Below are positions 12,647 through 24,793 of a stretch of DNA of 64,000 nucleotides, in pieces. This DNA comes from Periplaneta americana (lineage: Eukaryota; Arthropoda; Insecta; Blattodea; Blattidae). The stretch covers positions 189,702,043 to 189,766,042 of the forward strand of contig NC_091119.1 in the NCBI RefSeq assembly GCF_040183065.1, in the 5' to 3' direction. A program made the translations under genes and the position numbers. The first letter of the stretch is position 1; each line of letters starts with the position of its first letter. Below the pieces are notes generated by a model. It did no database searches. It was not told the DNA's origin and saw nothing but the letters and a program-made list of their open reading frames with translations.

Positions 12647-13868
12647 TGACATCACACATTAAAAATTAAAATTAAACCTTGACGGAATTTACGAAAGCTT
12701 AAACATTTTCAATAATTTTATCTAAAAACTGACCTAAAATGCTCTTATACCCCTTTACTTTTGACTATCTCCGTTGCTTATTGCCTAGAGGAAATTAAAA
12801 AAGCAAAGTTGGGAAAAACTGATAAGTGATGTAGAATATGATTGGATCTCGGATTTTTAGGCGTGTTTAGCGTAGGCTGAAACATACGGTCTTTGATGCA
12901 CCTAATTTTAAGCAGTACCATCGCTCTAGAGTTTCTCGTGCTGCATACATTTAGGGATTTTTATATAAACTTGTTGCAACCTATCCTATTCGAGCCGATA
13001 AATCCTAGTCTGAATATGACATACGTAACTAACAAACAAAAGCATACAAAATGTTAAGGGGAAAATATGGCGAAAAAAAAAAGTGAAAATTTCAGAGATT
13101 CCCTCCCTCTTAACTTAAAACATCATCATTACTATGTGTACTTTAATCCTGTCAAAGGAATTTGTTTAATTTCGCTTCTATTGCAAGTTGGTTTTAAAAA
13201 TGTTTTTTTTTTGTGATGTGTGTGTGGGTAATAGAATGAAAAATAGTAAATTTTCATGTATCGTAACATTTTTTAATGTTTCTGACTCTGTATTTTGTAG
13301 TAAATATTGTCAAAGTATCGATTTTGTATAAGTATTTTGTGCCCCGAATAATAATAGTTTTTTTGTAAAATAAAAGAAATGAATTACAAATTTTGAGGGC
13401 AATAATAATTACGAAACTAAAAGACATATAGAAAAAAATAATACGAGTTATTTCTGTATTTATTCTGCACATCATATTAAAATTTGATAAACGTAGAATG
13501 AAATTTGATTAAAAATATCTGGTTCCCCAAAATATTTAAAAAACAATAATTACAAATTTATTAAAAAAATCAGGAAATCGATTACTTTCAAATATTAAAT
13601 ATTTCAATACAATGCACAGTGGGCCAGATTTTCAATCTAGCTGGAAGGAAAAAATTATACGTATTTCTGAAAGTCACTGAAGTTGCTTTTTATACTCAGT
13701 AAACATTAACCAGATGTCTGTACTTAAGAAAATCGCAATGCAGAAAGGGTTTCGGAAAGATTAACAATAGTAAATACATAGCGGAAGGTGATGATTGATA
13801 AACATTCGGGCGATCCGTACCCAGTCGCGAGTAGAAGTGATGGAAGGAAAGATCGTTCTGTGTTGTAC
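12647..13868. other. Unassigned AT-rich spacer
   Basis: No supported gene. 13049-13105 has a weak TTAAGGGG-to-CTCTTAA inverted pairing that may be a minimal relic, but it is too short to call. Confidence 0.45.
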
Positions 13869-13872
13869 TTAA

Positions 13873-14100
13873 CCCTTTGAGGCATTGTGGCTTCATTTGA
13901 AACCATCACACTTTCTATTTTATTTTAATGTCGGGAATTTGTGCCACAGTGGCTTCAAATAAAGTTATTTCCTAATTTTGTATGCAAATTGATGAAATTA
14001 TAAAATTGTTTGCAAATTTCATCTCTATTTCATGTATTTTATTTCATTTGACCAATATTCACATCACATTTGTTAATTAAGAGTTCTGTGCCTCAGAGGG
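13873..14100. mobile_element. Small piggyBac-type MITE (228 bp)
   Basis: Ends CCCTTTGAGGCA and TGCCTCAGAGGG are inverted repeats with one mismatch and are flanked on both sides by TTAA (13869-13872, 14101-14104). TTAA plus CCC ends match the piggyBac rule closely. Non-coding. Confidence 0.85.
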
Positions 14101-14104
14101 TTAA

Positions 14105-14757
14105 GCAAAATATTTTTTTCATTCCACGTGGAAAGTCTGCCCAAAGGTATGAACTTTTGGTTTATGTAAAGCTTAATTAATGTTATCCCATGTCAATACA
14201 GTAAAAACAGTGTTCGAAATTACTGAATTGAAAACTGATTTTATGGTCATGAAGTTCATTTTTATACTGAGATTTTAAAAAATCGGCACTTACTCGCAAG
14301 GAATTTTTGCGCCCGAAATACAAAACGACATTTGCGCATTTAATCCCATATTACGATTTAATTGCAAACGCGCGTCTTTTTTCAAAATATATTTTTTTTT
14401 AATTTCGGGTGTCGGCTAGCAAAAGTGCCTTCGGTGACCTTGACCGAACCGAGAAAGTTCCACCATATTGTCGGTGTTTCCTGCTAATGTGTTTTTAATG
14501 CGAACATATATCGCCATAGAGGATTTCATGATCCTGTTTGGAATGGATCTAATGCCTCTTCCACACTAAAGTAGTTCGAGATTATAAAGGACGGTGTTAT
14601 AAGACCTTTGATCTTAAGCTCGTCTAGCTTAAGAAAAGTTCATTAATTGATTAAGTTAATTATTCCAGAGTATGAGCCTGACAAACGCAATTCGTGCCCT
14701 ATTCAGTGTGATATAATAGCAATAGAATATACCTATGTCGCATAACGTATGTAGGAC
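14105..14757. other. Unassigned spacer
   Basis: No gene or repeat ends recognised. Confidence 0.5.

Positions 14758-14828
<71 letters not shown>
14758..14828. repeat. (ATA)n microsatellite
   Basis: About 23 uninterrupted trinucleotide units directly abutting the AAAT-type satellite. Confidence 0.97.
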
Positions 14829-16440
14829 TTTAAATAAATAGAAATAAGAAAATAAATAAATAAAAAATAAGTAAATAAATAAATAAACAAATAAATATAT
14901 ACATAAATAAATAAGTAGATAAATAAATAAACAAATAAACGAATAAATAAATAAATACACGAGTAAATAAATAAATAAACGAATAAATAAATAAATAAAT
15001 AAACGAATAAATAAATAAATGAATAAATAAATGAAGAAATTATTACATAAATGAATAAATGATTAAATAAATAAATGAATGAATGTATAAATGAATAAAT
15101 CAATGAATAAACGAATAAATAAATCAATAAATAAACGAATAAATAAATCAATAAATAAATGAATAAACGAATAAATAAACCAATGAATAAACGAATAAAT
15201 AAATCAATAAATAAACGAATAAATAAATCAATAAATAAATGCATAAATAAATGAATAAATAAATCAATAAATAAACGAATAAATAAATCAATAAATAAAT
15301 GAATAAATGAATAAATACATCAATAAATAAACGAATAAATAAATCAATAAATAAATGCATAAATAAATCAATAAATAAATGAATAAAGAAATCAATAAAT
15401 AAACGAATAAATAAATCAATAAATAAATGAATAAATCAATCAATAAATAAACGAATGAATAAATCAATTAATAAATCAATAAATAAAAGAATAAATCAAT
15501 AAATAAACGAATAAATGAATAAATAAATACACGAATAAATAAATCAATCAATAAATAAACGAATAAATAAATAAATCAATAAATAAACGAATAAATAAAC
15601 GAATAAATAAATCAATAAATAAACGAATAAATAAATAAATCAATAAATAGACGAATAAATAAATCAATCAATAAATAAACGACTAAATAAATAAGTAAAC
15701 GAATAAATAAATAAATAAATAAATAAACGAATAAATAAATCAATAAATAAATGAATAAATAAATCAATAGATAAACGAATAAATAAATCAATAAATAAAT
15801 AAATAAATGAATAAATAAATCAATAAATAAACGAATAAATAAATCAATAAATAAATGCATAAATAATTAAATAAATGAATAAAGAAATCAATAAATAAAT
15901 GAATAAATGAATAAATAAATCAATAATAAAACGAATAAATAAATCAATCAATAAATAAACGAATAAATAAATAAGTAAACGAATAAATAAATAAATAAAC
16001 GAATAAATAAATAAATAAACGAATAAATAAATAAATAAACGAATAAATATATAAACGAATGAATGAATAAATAAATAAATAAACGAATAAATAAATAAAT
16101 GAATAAATGAATAAATAAATCAATAAATAAACGAATAAATAAATCAATCAATAAATAAACGAATAAATAAATAAGTAAACGAATAAATAAATAAACGAAT
16201 AAATAAATAAATAAACGAATAAATAAATAAATAAACGAATAAATATATAAACGAATGAATGAATAAATAAATAAATAAACGAATAAATAAATAAATGAAT
16301 GAACGAATAAATAAATGAATAAATAAATAACTAAATAAACGAATAAATAAGTAAATGGATAAATAAATAAATAAACGAATAAAGAAATAAGTAAATAAAT
16401 AAATAAGTAAATAAGTAATTAAATAAATGAATAAATAAAT
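14829..16440. repeat. 1.6-kb degenerate (AAAT)n satellite with local higher-order repeats
   Basis: The whole block is built from AAAT/AATA units with recurrent variants ACGA, ATCA, ATGA and AGTA. Larger motifs recur, for example AAATCAATCAATAAATAAAC at 15541, 15661, 15941 and 16141. The last two are exactly 200 bp apart and are followed by nearly the same variant order. Long minus-strand frames of L/I/Y/F repeats result from the base composition and are not genes. Confidence 0.95.
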
Positions 16441-16798
16441 GCTACTCAGTTCGTGGGACACTGATGAAGACGTAACACCGCGTCGAAACGGACCGTCTGT
16501 CCAAGGTATATAACCTTTTTTAATAAATTGTAACACTTTTTAACGTGTGACTGAACAATTTTAAGTTTTTAAGAATTAATTATCTCATTTCGAATGAAAT
16601 TTGCATTTATCCTTGCTGTATATAGTGTATATTAAAGGGGAGGGAAAAGTTAAAATATAGTAAGTCCTGCAGGAATAGTCGCACAAGTATTTTGTTTCCA
16701 TAAAAATATTCTTTTTATGTACAAGGTTTGATGTGTCTGAGATTTTTGTCTGAAATCCCTATTTCAATTTTATTGCAATTGAAGGTTGCAGAGCCATA

Positions 16799-16999
16799 GT
16801 GGGTCAAATGCCATTTATTAAAAACGGAGAAAGCAAGGGTTAAAGTTAAATGCATACCATAGTTTAACGAAGATTGACATATCATTTAGTTTTAATGTTC
16901 ATACTTTATATTACTTGCTATATATTTGCATTGAATTATGGTAATAACTTCATTTTAACCCTTGTTTTCTACGGTTTTAGTAAATGGCGCTTGGCCCAC
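16799..16999. mobile_element. TA-flanked MITE (201 bp) with ~65-bp terminal inverted repeats
   Basis: The left arm from GTGGGTCAAATGCC and the right arm ending GGCGCTTGGCCCAC pair over about 65 bp (both contain AACCCTTG or its complement), with TA on both sides. It is almost a hairpin and has no coding sequence. Confidence 0.85.
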
Positions 17000-17287
17000 T
17001 ATAGTTCTGAACCCTTCAAATGTGCGTTACTTTTTGAAGATTTAAAATAACATATGACATGGCGTGTGACGTTGTAGTATATGAGCCGAATATGCTTACA
17101 CGTGGTAGTAAGCGCAATCAGCTTTGAAGGCATATGGAAACCGAGATTCAAATCCCGCACTGTACATAGATGTTTGTGTAAATGATACTATGTAGAGATG
17201 TAGCGACGTCATGAGAGTCACGCCGTGTTTCTGCCTAGCGTCAGCTCAAAGGCCAAAGGGCTGCTTGAAAATGTTTCGGTTGATATA

Positions 17288-17638
17288 CAGCGTGTCCTAA
17301 AAGTCTCCATACATACGGAATATTAGTTTCAAGTAGAAATGTCACATAATGTGCTGAATGTGGCCCACTCACTCCCCAGATCTTATATCTCCTGATTTTT
17401 TTACTTCTGGGATTACTTTAAGTCGCAGGTCTACCAGGAGAAAATCCGGGACTTGCACCATTTTCAGGCCTATATCATCGACGTCTGTCATCATGTGATG
17501 ATGGACATGTTGTAGAATGTGTGTTGGAACTATTTAGATCACATTTATCTATGTCTGAATCTCGAAGACTGCCACATTATGTAACATTTCTATTTTAAAC
17601 TAACATTTCCTGTGTATGGAGACTTTTGCGACACTCTG
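17288..17638 (+). mobile_element. Mariner-like deletion relic retaining the transposase C-terminus
   Basis: Inverted ends CAGCGTGTCCTAAAAGTCTC / CAGAGTGTCGCAAAAGTCTC lie between TA dinucleotides, 351 bp in all. Inside, from 17361, the frame reads W-P-T-H-S-P-D-L-I-S-P-D-F-F, the SPDLxPxDFF block around the last catalytic acid of mariner/Tc1 transposases. A shifted frame then gives S-Q-V-Y-Q-E-K-I-R-D-L and ends D-C-H-I-M-stop at 17585. One frameshift and one internal stop are visible. The N-terminal two thirds are deleted. Confidence 0.85.
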
Positions 17639-17874
17639 TAGTTACAATAGATTCTGATTTCATAATGGCAAACATGGCCATCACAGACAGGGCTATACTG
17701 CGTGTTCAGTTCAAAGTGTGTCATGGCTCGCCGTATGCCGTCATGTGGCTAGCCGATGAGCCTAGAGAATTCAATCTTCCTACACTTCCGCAGAGGCGTA
17801 TTACCTATGTGTCAGAGAAGTTGTCTGGCAAGTACGGCGTTCATTCAGAAGAGTACGTACCGATACGTGCGGTA

Positions 17875-18272
17875 TACCTTATTTTATTTCAAGGAGTGCA
17901 GTTCGGTGGTTCCTTTGAACACCCACTTACAAATTTATGACTTCCTACACAAACACCTCTGACAATTCCATCCTGTCCCCTTGTCCCAACATTGCACAGT
18001 TGCCATAATCCTGGTGACCCTGAAATGAGATTGACGGGATTCTTTGAATTCGGAAAAGATGCAGAAACTCTGCCTCCACGTGGATTTGACGGGAGCCTGT
18101 CAATTCTTCTAAACAAGGGTTGTGATTGGTTACCGACAGGAGAAGACAAGATTTCCGTCACCGTAAGGAAGATATTTATTTATGACAACCAATTAGTAGG
18201 GGGCAGTAGAAGGTCTGTCGGCAAAGTCCTTTCTATGAAACTGCACTCCATGAAAAAAATAAAAATAGAGTA
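17875..18272. mobile_element. Nested TA-flanked MITE I inside element H
   Basis: Imperfect terminal repeats share the blocks TATTTT and GGAGTGCAGTT in inverted orientation. TA duplications lie at 17873-17874 and 18273-18274, and the host element's uninterrupted sequence (GGTAACGCC, seen in copy 2) confirms the site. A 135-codon frame crosses it, but it has no recognised domain. Confidence 0.75.
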
Positions 18273-18348
18273 TAACGCCTGTAGTGGCAGGAATGTGAAC
18301 TGTTTGGAAACACGTACTGAGGTAAGTTTTTTTCTTGCTGTCGGGATA

Positions 18349-19200
18349 TTTATTTTATTTATTTATTTATTTATTATTTTACTAATAATTGTAACATAAA
18401 ATATAATATATACAGAAAAGCTTTAGCTCGCCCCTGAAAGAATAGAACTCGTGCTCAGGGGCGGATTCCTGAATTGAAATTAATAATTATACAATACAAT
18501 TTGTCTTATGTCTACTGTGCAATTTATAATTTTTCAATTTTTATAAAATCCATACATAACTTTTTAAATTTAATACTAGAAGTATTAGCATTGACAAGAT
18601 TAGGATATTTAAATATAAATTTGTTATATATTCTTGGGCCTAAATTACTACTATGATTAAATACTGTAACAGTGTTGCATTTTGGTTCAAACAATCTTAA
18701 AGAATTCATACCTTTTATTTCATAACTATGAGAATACAATTCAAAATTATTTCGATTTTTATGTATGAATTTTATTAATACAATATAATAAATTTGTCTT
18801 GCGTTAAGTACATTAAAGTCTAGAAACAAATTTTGGGATTGAAAATCAATAGGTTTATGAAGACATATTTCAATTATTTTCTCCTGTAATAAAAAATTGG
18901 ATTAAAATTGGATTTAAATGAGCTACCCCATCCTATGATTCCATACATAATTAACGATTGAAATAAAGTTAAATATATTGTACGTAATAAACTTATTGAC
19001 AAATAATTCCTCAATAAAACAAAATAATATACTATTTTACGTAATTTATTACAAAGGTAATTAATGTGTTGGTTCCATTTTAAATGATTATCGAAAATTA
19101 TGCCTAAATACTTAACTTCAGAGGACTCTCTAATAATCGGACATTTACACTGTATAAGACAACAGTCAGAATTATGTAATTTAATACTTAATATAGATGT
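18349..19200 (-). mobile_element. Jockey/CR1-like LINE, copy 1 (3' part), inserted in element H
   Basis: On the minus strand the C-terminal half of a LINE ORF2 is readable: V-K-Y-L-G-I-I-F-D-N-H-L-K-W (post-RT region), then M-Y-G-I-I-G-W-G-S, then S-L-R-L-F-E-P-K-C-N-T and I-Y-N-K-F-I-F-K-Y-P. The 3' tail contains a hairpin (GAGCACGAG...CTTTCAGGGG) near 18425-18465 and ends in (TTTA)n on the plus strand, the A-rich tail. 5'-truncated. Related copies lie at 31513-32103 and 40080-41340. Confidence 0.88.
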
Positions 19201-19555
19201 GGTGAGAGGGTTAAGACGATTACTTACGTATTTCTTGACATTAACTTCGACGGTCAACATAGACACGGAACATTTGATTTGTGTTGTGGAATGTTGCCGT
19301 ACGCAACCGATGATAACAAATACCCTGCGTACGACTTGCCCGAGCAAAACACAGTTCGAAAGAGGTTATGGTACCATACAGACCGCACAGACCGCCATCT
19401 GTTGCTAAGACGTTCAAGTTATACCGTACACGTTCTCAAGTTCAGATTGAACGCCTTGAATAATAGGCAACTTCTCTGACATAAAAGCTGAAACTCGCTT
19501 CAAATCGCTGACTCACAAGAGTGACGTCATGACACTTTGAAATGAACACCCAGTA

Positions 19556-20073
19556 CTGCTTCACTTTTACGTTTCACTTCGAAACCAATAAGTTTTAAAA
19601 TTTATCGAATGATTGATTGATTCGATTACATGTTTGGGTATGTACATTTACTGAGTACTGAAGTGTGGAGGTGTTATAAACAAGACCTGCTGTTAGTGCT
19701 TTCAGTTCAGCATTGCAGTTAATCCCAGTCTAGTTCTTTCAACGGAGTAAATACAAGAGAAACTTTAACGTCAGTCAATACTCAGAGGGAAGCTGGGATT
19801 GTTCCCAAATGAATTACTTCGGTTTTGCCCAAATTAAGTATTGAAATCTCTTGAAAACCGCGCGAGCACAGTTTCTCAAGGATCTGTGATTAACCGAAAA
19901 CTGTGGTATACGAAAGGAAGTGTACGGAGCAGATTTGAATTCTCTTGAGTTTAGTTCTCTTCTTCCAATTTCTCTTATTCTTATTTCCTCTTTAGATCGA
20001 GTTTAAGAAAAAATATCGTGGCGTTGCAGAACTGATCCACCTTGAAGTCTTCGTGGAAGTGGAAGTTTCAGTC

Positions 20074-20076
<3 letters not shown>
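19556..20076. other. Unassigned spacer
   Basis: No supported gene or repeat end. Confidence 0.45.

Positions 20077-20149
<73 letters not shown>
20077..20149. repeat. (TAA)n microsatellite
   Basis: About 24 uninterrupted trinucleotide units. Confidence 0.97.
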
Positions 20150-20189
20150 TGAACCCGCGACCTTCCGACTTTGTAGCGTTACGCCTTAA
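20150..20189 (-). mobile_element. tRNA-derived SINE scrap (B-box half)
   Basis: On the minus strand it reads through GCGTTACGC..AAAGTCGG into GGTCGCGGGTTCAAT, resembling the anticodon-to-B-box part of a tRNA head. Only about 40 bp survive, between a microsatellite and element J. Confidence 0.4.
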
Positions 20190-21082
20190 GGCTGGTTCAC
20201 AATAAACCGGAAACGAGAATCGGAACGAAAACGAAAACGGTAAAATTGTTAAAATGTGTACATTTAAATGTGAACATTTACAATTAACGACAAGCTTGCC
20301 GGAGCCCGGGATCGGGAACGGAGAGTTGGCCAAGTTTCAACTTTGGCGTTCACGTTTCCGATCACAGCCCACTAGATTCATTCTATTGCCATCTAAAAGC
20401 TATTTTGTCGTAGTATATTTAATAGCAAGAAGACCGTGACATAACCTATGCATTATTTTGTTCTGTGCTGTGCATCAGGGAGCAACTTTTATTTGATGAC
20501 ATTCTAATATTGAGTATCTGAGGAAAATCCTCACGTTTACGATAAGCGGCGCGCCTCGTATAAAGATGAGAAAAAGAAGAAGAATACGTGGCTTTCAATA
20601 GTTGCATCTTTGAACACCGATCGTAAGTGAATCATATTTTATTACTGTATTGGTTGTATTACACACTACATATTCATGCTTCAATTCAATAACTACTGTT
20701 GTGTTCATTTTTGTTCTATTACAAATGTTTCTTCTCTAATTATTTTACGTTATGGTAGACTTAAAATAGGTTGTGATAATAAAGATGCATGGGCATATTT
20801 ATAGTACCGTACCTAATGAAATGTTTCAGTTGAAATTTCGAAGTTGGTTAACCTATGTTTATGTTGGCTGCCTTGTACACATGAGAGAACGATATTGGTC
20901 AATTATACACAAATAACATCAGAATGCGTAATATCGACTTTACATATCGTCATTGACATGCATATCGATATGCATAATCGTCTACGTTTTCGGTTTATTG
21001 TGAATCAAAAGTTTTCATATTTACGTCATCTGCTTCTCGTTTTCATTCTGGTTCTCGTTCCCGGTTTATTGTGAACCAGCCT
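20190..21082. mobile_element. TTAA-flanked DNA element J (893 bp)
   Basis: Long terminal inverted repeats of about 48 bp start GGCTGGTTCACAATAAACCG and are flanked by TTAA at 20186-20189 and 21083-21086. The right end has one extra base. The interior shows no transposase. The superfamily is not certain: TTAA suggests piggyBac, but the end sequence does not. Confidence 0.82.
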
Positions 21083-21086
21083 TTAA

Positions 21087-22597
21087 GGTATATGTACACC
21101 CACAAAACACAAAAAATGATGAAAAATTAGAATTTTCAAAATATAACTAATTTAATAGAGAATTTTCTCCCCTTTAATTTGATATAAGAATTTTCGATTT
21201 ATGCCTTATGGTTTTTCAGATAAGTTCCATTTTCCAAAATGCTGCGTCATCAGCCACGGTCACTTACTTTTGGAGTGCATTACTTTTGGAGTGATCTTCG
21301 TAGCAGTCAATCCCCTCGTCCAGCATTGCTTTTAAAATAAACTTCTTTTTAGTCCCGAAATAGATGCATAGATATCTGGGCATGATCATCAGATTGAAAA
21401 AACTTTTTACATAATGAAGTAATTTATAATCTTTCACTGTTAGTCATAAAACTGTAAACTTGTGTGTCAATGATGTTGTATGTCATTTTAATAAGAGTCC
21501 AAAAGTAGAAATTACAATTCTGAGGAGGATGGCATAAACCCTGGGACAAACACCATCGCAGGATTTGTTGTATCAATGGAAATAGGGACAAAAATGCCAA
21601 AAAAAAAAAAAAAAGATTCAACACCTGAAGTTAAAACAAGGCGGAGGTATTTGAGAGGCAGAATGAAGCTGAAACTGGACCGACATGAAGCTGCTTAAGG
21701 GGTGACATATGACGATGGAGTCTTCTAGGCTCTGAAAGTTTGTGGCTCATTTCCTATAAATAGTAATTTTAGAATATTTAATTCTTTTAAACATGATATC
21801 TCAGTCAAATATAGTGATACCAAGAAGATATTGGTGTCATTTTGAAGCATGAAATGTCCCCCAGTGCCTGACAATGAGTAAAATAACATTAATATAATTA
21901 ATAATTATCTATGGATTTTTTTACATCATTTATGCAACATAAAATATTATTGTAAGTTACATATATGGTAATATTTAATTAATGTAAATAAAAATATGTC
22001 TATGTCAGGCACTAAAGAATACAGTGAAGAAAACTGTGGCTCTATCTTAAAAACTGCATGAGCTATCATGTTTCAAGTTGCATGCCAAAATTATAAACAA
22101 AATAATTTTTAAAAACAATTTATACATAATTTCAAGGGATCTGTTCACTTCACTCTCTTTCTGGTACAATTCTCAATTGTATAAAAATTTTACAGAGCAA
22201 AATTATACAAAAACCCCAAGTTACACAAGTACTTACATCTTTATTATAACAATCACAATTAACTGCATCACCGTCCGTCTTTAGAAATTCTTTTCCCTCA
22301 ATCCATTTTGACACGAGTTACCTTCTTGCAGTTCTATCAGAAGCTACAACAACACTTCACAATTCGATATTGAAGTATACTAAATCACAATTCGCAAGCC
22401 TGCTTCTAATGCTTTTCTGTCTTTCAATATTTTGACCTCCAGCTTATGAGTGAGAGTTGAGGGATTGGAAATTCCAGTGTAACAAAGGGTTAGTTTGGTG
22501 GAAAGTCCAAAGGCTAGTTGTCAGGTAGGATGCCACGAAACCATATTACCAGTAGGTTTCTTTTATTTATTAATTTTTTTTTCAATAGACAAATAAT
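21087..22597. other. Unassigned spacer
   Basis: No gene supported. It contains an A-run near 21600-21614. Short frames such as 21424-21624 are low in information. Confidence 0.5.
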
Positions 22598-23537
22598 GTA
22601 CTGTGGGCTAAAGCAAGGAGATGCACTATCACCTTTACTTTTTAACTTTGCTCTAGATGTTCCATTAGGAAAGTCCAGGATAACAGAGAGGGCTTGGAAT
22701 TGAACGGGTTACATCAGCTGCTTGTCTATGCGGATGACGTGAATATGTTAGGAGAAAATCCACAAACAATTAGGGAAAACACGGAAATCTTACTTGAAGC
22801 AAGTAAAGAGATCGGTTTGGAAGTAAATCCCGAAAAGACAAAGTATATGATTATGTCTCGTGACGAGAATATTTGTCCGAAATGGAAATATAAAAATTGG
22901 AAATTTATCTTCTGAAGAGGTGGAAAAATTCAAATACCTGGGAGCAACAGTAACAAATATAAATGACACTCGGGAGGAAATTAACACAGAATAAATACGG
23001 GAAATGCCTGTTATTATTCGGTTGAGAAGCTTTTATCATCCAGTCTGCTGTCAAAAAATCTGAAAGTTAGAATTTATAAAACAGTTATATTACCCGTTGT
23101 TCTTTATGGTTGTGAAACTAGGACTCTCACTTTGAGAGAGGAACAGAGATTAAGAGTGTTTGAGAATAAGGTGCTTAGGAAAATATTTGGGGCTAAGAGG
23201 GATGAAGTTACAGGAGAATAGAGAAAGTTACACAACACAGAACTGCACGCATTGTATTCTTCACCTGACATAATTAGGAACTTTAAATCCAGACGTTTGA
23301 GATGGGCAGGGCATGTAGCACGTATGGGCGAATCCAGAAATGCATATAGAGTGTTAGTTGGGAGGTCGGAGGGAAAAGATCTTTAGGGAGGCCGAGACGT
23401 AGACGGGAATATAATATTAAAATGGATTTGAGGGAGGTGGGATATGATGGTAGAGACTGGATTAATCTTGCTTAGGATAGGGACCAATGGTGGGCTTATG
23501 TGAGGGCGGCAATGAACTTCCGGGTTCCTTAAAAGCC

Positions 23538-23571
<34 letters not shown>

Positions 23572-23572
23572 A
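22598..23572 (+). mobile_element. LINE family A, copy 2 (5'-truncated, with 3' tail)
   Basis: Begins inside the reverse transcriptase at [11 protein letters not shown] and passes through [11 protein letters not shown] (about 22718-22750). It continues to the C-terminal domain with L-Y-G-C-E-T, R-R-L-R-W-A-G-H-V-A-R-M-G and the final L-R-V-P-like end near 23531, then a (GTAA)n tail. Several frameshifts, a short internal deletion after F-N-F-A-L-D and in-frame stops make it non-functional. ATAATGT on both sides is a possible target duplication. Confidence 0.88.
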
Positions 23573-23886
23573 CTCATAATGTGGAAATACCAGATTCTAC
23601 GAAGCAGCATTCATAAATGGCACTATTACAGAAGTTAATATAAGGCCAGCAAAGCGGACATAATAGGTAATATAGAAGTCTAAATATGTGCTGTTAAATT
23701 TAAAAACCTTCAAAATATGTATTATGCATGAATTTACTCCGAGAAAAAGCCAAAACGTGCTAACATGCACGGAAAAAGTACTGTTGTTTATAATAATCGA
23801 TAAGTTATGTAAAACGAATATTTGCAAAATTTGAAAGGTGTAACTGGCTTATACAAAAACATGAATGTGCGTGGAAAATCAGACTC

Positions 23887-23935
<49 letters not shown>
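23887..23935. repeat. (TTA)n microsatellite, left of hAT-like element
   Basis: About 16 trinucleotide units running straight into the TAGGGCTAGG end. Confidence 0.95.
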
Positions 23936-23937
<2 letters not shown>

Positions 23938-24712
23938 GGGCTAGGATTTTGATGACCCATAAATCATGAAAAATTGTCCTAAAAACAATGCATTTATGAC
24001 CTAAAAATCTTTCAAAAATGCCCTTAAAATGCCCTAAAAATTGATCTTACATAGGTTTTGTACTACTTAATATGTAGACTAGTAATTAAATTAAATTTCA
24101 CATAATTTTTTTCTAAGTAGTACACTTTAATTAGTTATTTTATCTGATGTAGTTTCCATGTATGATCGTTCACCTCTGCGTCAGCATGTGGACGTGAGGT
24201 CAGCAGTCGGCTGGTCGGTCTTGGCCCTTCATGGGCTGTAGCACCATGGATTTACTTTACTTTTAGTTTCCGTGTAGTCTACCACAAGGCCACCCTCATC
24301 TGGAATTAGCAGGTATGGAGGAGTCTATATTGAAGGGGTGGTTGGACTGATCCATTACGTGGGGGTGTACTACGTTAAAATGGCAATATTTGTGTAGAAA
24401 AGCGGCTAAAATGTTATACAAAATAATGAGTATTAATGGACAAAATATGTAGAGAAGATATCAAAGGAAATAGACATTATTTTACATTAATAATGGGGAT
24501 TTATGGCCAAAATTAAATGAAAATGCCTAAAATATGACCGAATAAAACAAAAGATGCTCTTATGAGTTGAAACAGGCAAAAAATGCAAAAACAAATGCCC
24601 TAACAAATATTTCTTAAAACACTCAGTTTATCACATAACACAAAAATATTAAAGCAGCTATGTTTCTGGCTTACTAGAAAAAAGATGCAATTTCATCAAA
24701 ATCCTAGCCCTA
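23936..24712. mobile_element. hAT-like MITE (777 bp) embedded in TTA repeats
   Basis: Inverted ends TAGGGCTAGGATTTTGATGA / TCATCAAAATCCTAGCCCTA match over 20 bp. The 8 bases outside each end (ATTATTAT and ATTATAAT) agree at 7 of 8 positions, compatible with a hAT duplication but confounded by the microsatellite. Several subterminal CCCTAAAA motifs occur. No coding sequence. Confidence 0.75.
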
Positions 24713-24724
24713 ATTATAATTATA

Positions 24725-24793
<69 letters not shown>
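24713..24793. repeat. (TTA)n microsatellite, right of hAT-like element
   Basis: About 24 units. Together with 23887-23935 it suggests insertion of the element into one longer array. Confidence 0.95.

Larger units (their letters stand above)
17698..19553. mobile_element. TA-flanked DNA element H, copy 1, containing two later insertions
   Basis: Terminal repeats CTGCGTGTTCAGTTCAAAG and the inverted CTTTGAAATGAACACCCAG lie between TA at 17696-17697 and 19554-19555. The element body matches copy 2 (37032-37617) piecewise: 17698-17874, 18273-18348 and 19201-19553. The gaps are a nested MITE (17875-18272) and a Jockey/CR1-like LINE piece (18349-19200). A small extra insertion of about 20 bp sits near 18320. 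No transposase is encoded. Confidence 0.85.

Noticed and set aside
13049-13105. Short TTAAGGGG...CTCTTAA pairing as a DNA element
   Set aside because: Only about 57 bp with weak end similarity; not distinguishable from chance.
14699-16536. Very long minus-strand frames of leucine, isoleucine, tyrosine and phenylalanine
   Set aside because: They are translations of AAAT/ATA simple repeats with no start context, homology or non-repeat content.
17992-18399. 135-residue plus-strand frame
   Set aside because: It crosses MITE I, element H and the LINE tail, so it is a chance frame over three unrelated elements.
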